A stretch of DNA of 64,000 nucleotides from Gammaproteobacteria bacterium (GTDB taxonomy: Bacteria; Pseudomonadota; Gammaproteobacteria; Steroidobacterales; Steroidobacteraceae). The first letter of the stretch is position 1; each line of letters opens with the position of its first letter. The notes beneath the pieces are model-generated. The model was not told where the DNA came from and did no database searches. It was given only the letters and a program-made list of their open reading frames with translations. Shown here piece after piece: positions 57,255 to 64,000 of this stretch. Location of the stretch: positions 1 to 64,000 of the forward strand of contig VGVB01000002.1 of assembly GCA_016882265.1 (NCBI GenBank), given 5' to 3'. Position numbers and translations under genes: made by a program.

Positions 57255-58415
57255 GTGACTCCACGTATCCTGTTGAATAGGCTGATTATTACGGCTCGGT
57301 ACTACCCGGTCGTGCTACTGGACGGTCCGCGCCAATCGGGCAAGACGACGCTGACCAAGGCGGCCTTTCCCGACAAGGCCTACGCGACGCTGGAACCCCT
57401 GGACACCCGCGACTTTGCGCGCACGGACCCACGAGGTTTCCTTGCGCAATATCGCCATGGCGCGATCATCGATGAAGTCCAGCACGCGCCTGACCTGTTG
57501 AGCTATCTGCAGGAAGATGTGGATCGCGATCCCACTCCGGGACGATTCATCCTCACCGGTTCGCAGAATCTCGCGATCTCGGAGGCGGTCACTCAATCGC
57601 TGGCAGGACGGTCGGGAGTGCTGCATCTGTTGCCCTTCAGCCGCAAGGAACTCGCCGGCTTTGCGCATGCGCCGAAGGATCTGTTCGAGTTGCTGTGGAC
57701 CGGCTGCTACCCGCGCATTTACGACCGCGGCATTCCCGCGCAGCAGTGGCTCGCCGACTACGTGGCTACCTATGTCCAGCGCGATGTGCGGCAGATCCTC
57801 AACGTCGGCAATCTCAGCCGCTTCACCACGTTCCTGCGCCTGTGTGCAGCCCACACCGCGCAGGAACTGAGATTGTCCACGTTGGGTGCCGATGCCGGCA
57901 TTTCGCACAACACTGCCAACGCGTGGCTGTCGGTACTGGAATCGAGCTTCCTGTGCTACCGGTTGCCGGCGTGGCACCGCAACATCAGGAAGCAGATCGT
58001 GAAGGCGCCGAAGCTGCATTTTTTCGACACCGGCCTGGTCTGCTACCTGCTGGGAATCAAGGAGCCAGCACAATTGCGCCACCATCCGCTGCGCGGAGCG
58101 GTGTTCGAGACCTGGGTATTTTCGGAACTGTACAAGAGGAAGACTCACGGCGGTGAAGAGCCGCAGCTATTCCATTTCCGGGAGTCGCGCGGAATCGAGG
58201 TGGATTTCATCGAACCCCAGGCCGATCGAATACTGATGGTGGAGGCCAAGTCCGGCGAGACACTCGGCGGCGATTACTTTCAGGCCCTGCACGCGCTGGC
58301 CAGACTGCTGGTGGACCGGGGCGCCAGCGAGACGATCGAGAAGCAGCTCGTGTACGGTGGCAGCAACGCTTCCGTTCGCAGCGACGGGCAGGTTGTGCCC
58401 TGGCATGCGCTTTGA
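57255..58415 (+). CDS. AAA ATPase with DUF4143 domain
   Basis: VVLLDGPRQSGKTTLTKAAFPDKAYATLEPLDTRDFARTDPRGFLAQYRHGAIIDEVQHAPDLLSYLQEDVD...RFILTGSQNLAISEAVTQSLAGRSGVLHLLPFS...HFRESRGIEVDFI. Confidence 0.93.
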   Translation: MTPRILLNRLIITARYYPVVLLDGPRQSGKTTLTKAAFPDKAYATLEPLDTRDFARTDPRGFLAQYRHGAIIDEVQHAPDLLSYLQEDVDRDPTPGRFILTGSQNLAISEAVTQSLAGRSGVLHLLPFSRKELAGFAHAPKDLFELLWTGCYPRIYDRGIPAQQWLADYVATYVQRDVRQILNVGNLSRFTTFLRLCAAHTAQELRLSTLGADAGISHNTANAWLSVLESSFLCYRLPAWHRNIRKQIVKAPKLHFFDTGLVCYLLGIKEPAQLRHHPLRGAVFETWVFSELYKRKTHGGEEPQLFHFRESRGIEVDFIEPQADRILMVEAKSGETLGGDYFQALHALARLLVDRGASETIEKQLVYGGSNASVRSDGQVVPWHAL

Positions 58416-58433
58416 GCGTCTCCTGAGTCGACG

Positions 58434-58522
58434 CAGTGGCGGCCCTGCCAGCCCGTGACCGGCGCTTCAGACCGCGAGGATCGCCCGCAGCACACGCTCG
58501 AAGTTGCCGCCGATGATCCCGC
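58434..58522. repeat. Direct repeat copy 2, overlapping the 3' end of the M19 dipeptidase gene
   Basis: See 57100-57188. Confidence 0.9.
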
Positions 58523-59552
58523 CCACCGCGGCCTGGTCGAATCCGCGCCGCAGCAACGCCGCGGCGATCGTTTCGAGGCGACGGAGGTGACACAGCTCCG
58601 GCAGGTCGAGCCGGCGCTGTTCGCCGGCATTGCGCAGGTAGCCCGGCAACGGCATCTGGTTCGCCGCCGGAATACTGTCGAAGCCCTCGAACGGCGTTTC
58701 CAGCCCGAGTCCGACGTGATCGGGGCCGGCCAGTTCGCAGACGTGCGCGATGTGATTGAGGTAGTCGTCGAGCGTCGCCGGCTCGGCCGGCGTGACCAGC
58801 ATGCGCAGCGGCAGCACGCCCATGACGCCGCCGGCGGCGGCCAGCGCCCGGATCACGGCGTCGCTCACGTTGCGGACGTTCGGGCACAGCGCCGCCGCAT
58901 TCGCATGCGACATCAGCACCGGTTGCGCCGACGCGGCGATCGCATCGAGCCGCGTGCGCTCGTTGCAGTGCGAGACATCGACGGCCATGCCGACGCGGTT
59001 CATGCGCTCGACGACCGACCGCCCGAACGCGGTCAGACCGCCGCCGGCGGGCTCGTCCACCGCAGTGCCGAGGCGATTCTGGCCGAACGTGACCAGGTTG
59101 CAGCTCCGCAGGCCGAGGCTGCAGAAGTAGTCCACGTCGTCGACGCTGCGGAACGGCTCGCCGTGATGGCTGCCGACCAGCACACCGATCGTACCGGTCG
59201 TGCGGATCCGATCGAAGTCGGCCGGCTCGTCGATGCGCAGCAGCGCGTCGCCGTGATCGGCGATGAACGAGTTCCACAGCGCCAGCAGCTTGAGCTGTCC
59301 GAGGTGCAGGTCCGGATGCAGAATCCCGAATGGGTGCAGAAAGGCCTTCATGCCCGCGGCGCGCCAGTCGGCGATCAGGCTGGCATCGAGTGGCTCATCG
59401 CCGAGTGGCAGCCGCGGCCGGCCGGGCCCGCCGATCCGGAACACATGTGCGCTGTCGAAGGTGAACGCGGCAGCGACGAGGCGCGCGGCGCGGCCGCCTG
59501 GGTCGTCGTCAGTCGCTGCGATCGCTGTTGCGCCGGACATGCCTGTTCTCAA
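58467..59552 (-). CDS. Membrane dipeptidase-like protein (peptidase M19 family)
   Basis: FDSAHVFRIGGPG...TGTIGVLVGSHHGEPFRSVDDVDYFCSLGLRSCNLVTFGQNRLGTAVDEPAGGGLTAFGRSVVERMNRVGMAVDVSHCNERTRLDAIAASAQPVLMSHANA. Confidence 0.88.
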   Translation of the reverse strand: MRTGMSGATAIAATDDDPGGRAARLVAAAFTFDSAHVFRIGGPGRPRLPLGDEPLDASLIADWRAAGMKAFLHPFGILHPDLHLGQLKLLALWNSFIADHGDALLRIDEPADFDRIRTTGTIGVLVGSHHGEPFRSVDDVDYFCSLGLRSCNLVTFGQNRLGTAVDEPAGGGLTAFGRSVVERMNRVGMAVDVSHCNERTRLDAIAASAQPVLMSHANAAALCPNVRNVSDAVIRALAAAGGVMGVLPLRMLVTPAEPATLDDYLNHIAHVCELAGPDHVGLGLETPFEGFDSIPAANQMPLPGYLRNAGEQRRLDLPELCHLRRLETIAAALLRRGFDQAAVGGIIGGNFERVLRAILAV

Positions 59553-60064
59553 TTCAGGCTGGAGTAGTACGGGACCCGGTTGGCGCCGTCCAGCCGCATC
59601 ACCGAACCGTTCAGGAAGCGATTCGTGCCGATGTGCCGCACCGTCTCCGCGAGCTCGTCCGGGGCGCCCATGCGCTTCGGGAGCGGAGTCATCCGGATCA
59701 CGTCGTCCAGCATCGCGGCCGGTACGCCCAGGATCATCGGTGTCGCAATCGGACCGGGACTGATCGTGTTGACGCGGATGCCGCGTTCGCCCTCCTCGAG
59801 CGCCGGCCGGGTCGCGAGGTCGGCGGCAACCCGCTGAACGACGTGCAGGATCCCGAGCAGATTCACGGCAATCGTGTTCCGGTGCTGCGCGAGCGGCGCG
59901 GCCGATGGGCCGATGAGCGGCTCGATCCGCCCGACGCCCGCGCCGCAGATGAGGATCCGCACTGGCCCGACCGCGGCAATGGCCTGATCGACGGCCGGCG
60001 CCGTTGCGCGGCCCATGCCGGAAGCGCCTCCGGTAACCAGCGCGCCCGTACCTTCGAGCCTCAC
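59549..60064 (-). pseudogene. Short-chain dehydrogenase/reductase with two internal deletions (YxxxK segment absent)
   Basis: 171 aa only: MRLEGTGALVTGGASGMGRATA|PAVDQAIAAVGPVRILICGAGVGRI...ALEEGERG|IRVNTISPGPIATPM...FLNGSVMRLDGANRV. Confidence 0.75.
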
Positions 60065-60906
60065 GGCAGACCGGCCCCGGGCACGTCCACGCGCAGCACG
60101 TCGATGCGCCCGTATTGCCCCGTCAGCGCGACTTCCGGATGCGGCGCGCGACAGATATACAGCATGCGGCGGTCGTCGCCACCGAGCATCACCGCAAGCG
60201 GCATCGGTGACGGGACATTCAGGCGGTGGCTGATGCGGCCGCCTTCCAGCACGCGCACGACTTCGTTCTTCATCGGCGAGGCCACCCAGATCGCGCCCTC
60301 GGCGTCGAGGCAGATGCCGTCCGGGCCGAGACCCTCGACCGCCGCCCAGATTCGCTTCGCGCCGAGCGAACCGTCAGCGGCGACGTCGAAGGCCGTCAAC
60401 CGATTGCCGAGCGACTCGCCGACGATCAGCGTGCGACCATCGGGCGTGATGATGGTACCGTTCGGACAGGCGAGGTCCGCGTCCACGACCCGCGCGCGGC
60501 TATCCGGCTCCACCAGCACCAGCCTGGCCGGCTGGAAGGGCGCCCCGCCGTGCACGTCGAATCCGACTTCGCCGACGTAGGCCCGGCCGGCCTCATCGAC
60601 GACCATGTCGTTGCAGATGAACGTCGTCAGGCCGGTCAGATCCGCCGCCTCAACCAGCCCGTTCGGGTCCAGGCGCAGCAGTCGGCGGTCCTGCATCGAG
60701 ACGGCGAGCAGGCGACCATCCGGCAGCCAGCCGAGACCCGACAGCCATCCCGGAGCTCCGACGATCGTTTCGAGCCGGCCCTGTGCATCCACGGTCATGA
60801 CCCGCCCGGCCAGCATGTCCGAGAACCACAGCCGGCCCTGATGCCAGCGCGGGCTTTCCGGAAAGACCAGGCCCTCCACCAGCAATTGCAGCTCATCGGT
60901 CGCCAT
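60061..60906 (-). CDS. SMP-30/gluconolactonase/LRE family protein
   Basis: LLVEGLVFPESPRWHQGRLWFSDMLAGRVMTVDAQGRLETIV...FICNDMVVDEAGRAYVGEVGFD...NGTIITPDGRTLIVGESLGNRLTAFDV. Confidence 0.92.
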   Translation of the reverse strand: MATDELQLLVEGLVFPESPRWHQGRLWFSDMLAGRVMTVDAQGRLETIVGAPGWLSGLGWLPDGRLLAVSMQDRRLLRLDPNGLVEAADLTGLTTFICNDMVVDEAGRAYVGEVGFDVHGGAPFQPARLVLVEPDSRARVVDADLACPNGTIITPDGRTLIVGESLGNRLTAFDVAADGSLGAKRIWAAVEGLGPDGICLDAEGAIWVASPMKNEVVRVLEGGRISHRLNVPSPMPLAVMLGGDDRRMLYICRAPHPEVALTGQYGRIDVLRVDVPGAGLP

Positions 60907-60986
60907 CAAGCCCCTCCAACGCCGCTGACTCCACCCGGCTGGCCGGCGGTTCGCTCTGTGTAACAGACCCCGCCATCGCGGCTCCA

Positions 60987-61002
60987 CTGACAGTCCTGCC
61001 AG
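60987..61002. promoter_or_regulatory. Lux-box-like palindrome in the SMP-30/luxR divergent promoter region
   Basis: CTGACAGTCCTGCCAG: CT-N12-AG, one arm mismatch. Confidence 0.6.
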
Positions 61003-61086
61003 TTGCCCACCAGCAACAGATCTCGCCTCGCATTGCGCGAGTCGGAGCCCGGCGCAATACTGTCGCCGGGGGTCTGGAACCGTACC

Positions 61087-61878
61087 ATGGCAAGTCAACA
61101 GATGCTGCGATCCTGTCGCGAGGGCATCTACTCCGCGCCTTCGTTGCCGGCCGCGGTCGACGTGCTGTCAGACCTGGCCGTGCAGCTCGGCTTCCTCGGC
61201 GCGAGCTGTGTGTTCTGGCCGCGCAACCACCACTCGGTGGGCGAAATGCCGCCGCCGGGTCTGCGTGCCAGTGGCCGGAATCTCGGCGTGGCCGCCGAGG
61301 CGTGGAACTCGAGCTACATCCGCACGGGCATGTTTCGTTCCGACTTCGTGTTCCGCGCCTGCCACACGACCGCCGTGCCGTTCGTGTGGAGCTACGACAA
61401 CCTGCCCGGCATTGTGCTCGGCGTCGAACAGGAAGGCCGCATCGGTGAGGCGCTCGGCATCGAGCGGCTGTGGAAGACCACCGGCTTTCGCGGCGGCATC
61501 TCGGTTCCGCTGCGCACTCCCGGCGGCTATTTCGGTTACGTCGCCTTTGTCTCGAACAACCCGTTGCGCGAATTGTCGACGCTGTGCGAGGACTACAGCG
61601 ACCGCCTGCTCGGCATCGCCTACCACTTCTATGAAGCAATCGCCGACAAGCTGGTGCTCGAGGAGGCACGTGGCCGGCAGCTCACGCCGCGCCAGCTCGA
61701 CTGCCTGAAGCTGATTGCCATCGGCAAGACCCTGGATGAAGCCGCCGAAATCCTCGGTCTTTCCTACAGCACGGTCCGCTTTCACCTGAAGGCCGCCGCA
61801 GAAAGCCTCGGCGCATTCAATCGCGCCAACGCGATCCGCAAGGCCGCGAGCCTGGGGCTGCTCAGCGAGCTGGAGTGA
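61087..61878 (+). CDS. LuxR family regulator with N-terminal autoinducer-binding-like domain and C-terminal GerE HTH
   Basis: FLGASCVFWPRNHHSV...WNSSYIRTGMFRSDFVFRACHTTAVPFVWSYDN...RQLTPRQLDCLKLIAIGKTLDEAAEILGLSYSTVRFHLKAAAESLGAFNRANAIRKAASLGLL. Confidence 0.88.
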   Translation: MASQQMLRSCREGIYSAPSLPAAVDVLSDLAVQLGFLGASCVFWPRNHHSVGEMPPPGLRASGRNLGVAAEAWNSSYIRTGMFRSDFVFRACHTTAVPFVWSYDNLPGIVLGVEQEGRIGEALGIERLWKTTGFRGGISVPLRTPGGYFGYVAFVSNNPLRELSTLCEDYSDRLLGIAYHFYEAIADKLVLEEARGRQLTPRQLDCLKLIAIGKTLDEAAEILGLSYSTVRFHLKAAAESLGAFNRANAIRKAASLGLLSELE

Positions 61879-61941
61879 CCCGGTAAGCACGGAACTCGGC
61901 GCCGAACCGGCCGTGACCCGCTGATCTGTGCCCTGACCACC

Positions 61942-61957
61942 TTGGCAGAACTGTCAG
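61942..61957. promoter_or_regulatory. Lux-box-like palindrome upstream of the TonB-dependent receptor gene
   Basis: TTGGCAGAACTGTCAG, one end position off CT-N12-AG, centred about 78 bp upstream of 62028. Confidence 0.55.
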
Positions 61958-62027
61958 GTGCGCGGCGTGACACCTCCCTGCTTAACTCCATTCCGTTTCC
62001 GGCAAGCCTGGACGCGGACGAACGGTC

Positions 62028-64000
62028 ATGCCCACCACGCTGCTGCCAGCAAGGTCGATTCGCGCGAGTGTCTGCAGTGGTCTGGCGGCTGCGGCGGCGT
62101 TGCCGGCCGCCGCGCAGGACACCGGCCCGCCGGCGACCTGTCGCAGATCGCCAGCGCCGTCCCCAACCTCAATTTCACGACCGCGACCCAGAGCAGCCGC
62201 TCGAGCTTCGTCTCGTCGGTCTTCATCCGCGGCGTCGGCCAGCCCGACTTTATCGTGACGACTGATCCCGGCGTCGGCATCTACGTCGACGGCATCTACT
62301 ACGGCCGCACCACCGGCGGCGTGGCCGAGCTGACGTACGGCCGCTTCGACCGCACCACGTTCCGCGGCACGCTGAACATACCCTTCACCGACGAACTGCA
62401 GGGCCGTTTCGCAGTCTCGACCAGGCGCAGCAATGGCCTTGGCGTCCGCCTCGATTTCGCCACTGGCGCCAAGCGCGCCGATCTCGGCGAAGACGACAGC
62501 CTCGCCGCACGGGCGCGCCTGCGCTGGCGCCCAGGCGACCGGTTCGAGGCCAATCTCGCCATCGACGGCACCCGGGTGCGCGAGCCGCAGGTTCCCGACG
62601 ACATCCAGGCCATCAATCCGGCCGCACCGCTGCTGGGCTTGTGGAATGCGCTGGTCGGCGGCCCCAATCCATACACGCCGGCCTTCCTGACCGCCGCTGA
62701 CTACACCAGCTATGCCACCGGTCCCGGCACTGCCGAGCTGGACCTGTGGGAAACGTCGTTGACACTGGACTGGGATCTCGGGTCGTATCAGTTGAAGTCC
62801 ATCACCGCCTACCGCGACATACAGGCGCTGTTCTCCAACGACGGCGATGGAAGCCCGCTGCGCGTGCTCGGCAGCGACATGGTCGACCTCGATCAGGATC
62901 AGTTGAGCCAGGAGCTGCAGCTCTCCGGCCGCAGTTTCGGCGATCGGCTCGACTGGCTGGCCGGGCTCTATTACTTCGACGAGTCGGCCTTCGAGATCAC
63001 GCACGCTTACGTGATGCCGGGTATCTGGCAGGTACTCGAGTCGCTGCCGTTCCTGATGGGGCCGGCCGGGCCGATTGGACCCTGCCCGCCGCCGCCCGGT
63101 GCGAGCCAGTTGCCGACACCGGGCCCGCTCGGCTGCACCGGCAATCCGAACAACATCCCGCTCGACCTCGACTTCTGCGGTACTAACGACGTCCAGGTCA
63201 GTAACTACGCTGCGTTCGCGCATGGCACCTACGCTTGCAACGACCGCTGGAGCGCAACAGCCGGACTGCGCTACACGCACGAGCGCAAGGTCCATACGTT
63301 GCTCTACCAGCGCTTCAACAGCGGTTACATCATCGCGCCGCCCGGGACGCGCACGACGCGGTCCTGGGACGCGGTCACGCCGAAGGCAGGGCTCGAGTTC
63401 CGGCCCTCGGACCAGGTGATGTGGTATCTGTCGGCCTCACGCGGCTTCCGCAGTGGCGGGTTCAACGGCCGGCCGTTCTACCGCGATGTCGTCGAGGCTT
63501 TCGATCCCGAATACCTGTGGTCGTATGAACTCCGGGTGAAGTCCACCTGGTTCGAGCGCCGGCTCGTGGCCAACACGGCGATCTTCCACAACCGCTATTC
63601 GGACGTGCAGCTCACCGCCAACCGCGCGACTGCCGACGGCAACGTCGGCGTGTTCACCGAGAACGGCGGCAAGGCCCGTATCGAGGGCTTCGAGCTGGAA
63701 TTGCACGCGCGGCCGGTCGCGGGGCTCGACTTCACCGCCGCCATCGGCTATATCGACGCGCAGTTCACCCACATCGACCCGGGCGTCAGCGTCACGCTCG
63801 CCTCGGTGTTTCCGAAGACGCCGAAGTGGAACGGCAACTTCTCGGTGCAGTACGCCGCGGCGCTGGCCGACTTCGGCTCCCTGACATTGCGCGGCGACTA
63901 TGCCTGTTCGAGCCGCTATTACAATGACGTCATCAACACCCCCGGGCTCGCCCAGAGCGCCTTCGGCCTGGTCAATGCCCGGATTGCGCTGCGAGGCGAG
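62028..64000 (+). pseudogene. TonB-dependent receptor, 5' part disrupted and plug region apparently deleted; runs off the window
   Basis: Signal peptide MPTTLLPARSIRASVCSGLAAAAALPAAAQDTG in one frame; GDLSQIASAVPNLNFTTATQ...SVFIRGVGQPDFIVTTDPGVGIYVDGIYYGRTTGGVAELTYGRFDRTTF... in another; beta-barrel features (SASRGFRSGGFNGRPF, FENGGKARIEGFELELHARP-like) follow to the edge. Confidence 0.75.

Noticed and set aside
61087-61878. Complete LuxI/LuxR quorum-sensing pair
   Set aside because: No AHL-synthase-like ORF found on either strand near the luxR gene, so only a solo LuxR is proposed.

Overview
High-GC proteobacterial chromosomal segment (gammaproteobacterial gene order), mostly dense protein-coding DNA. 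I read about 60 genes, one tRNA-Arg(CCG), several type II toxin-antitoxin modules and some degraded genes. Recognisable blocks: amtB-glnK; algZ/algR-hemC-hemD; phaC; dapF-DUF484-xerC-hslVU-DUF971-ubiE-ubiJ-ubiB; and an acyl-CoA catabolic region at 50.7-64 kb (MaoC, CoA ligase, three enoyl-CoA hydratases, M19 dipeptidase, SDR, SMP-30, LuxR, TonB receptor). Most noteworthy: (1) a LuxR-type regulator without a visible luxI, with three CT-N12-AG lux-box-like palindromes at matching distances upstream of the hydratase operon, the SMP-30/luxR divergent promoter and the TonB receptor gene, suggesting an undescribed LuxR-solo regulon; (2) a RAYT-like (REP-associated tyrosine transposase) gene bounded by perfect 15-bp inverted repeats, whose 12-bp head recurs in a dispersed 23-bp repeat, including one perfect REPIN-like inverted pair and copies inside or at the edges of coding genes; (3) a DUF4143 ATPase gene between ~89-bp direct repeats; (4) an SDR lacking its YxxxK catalytic segment and a TonB receptor lacking much of its plug, apparently through internal deletions; (5) an algZ-like kinase split by one in-frame amber codon, next to a bactofilin-like gene with two +1 frameshifts; (6) a >1200-aa exported protein with a nucleotidyltransferase-like signature, running off the left edge. 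No searches were run. Family calls come from reading the translated sequence and recognising motifs.
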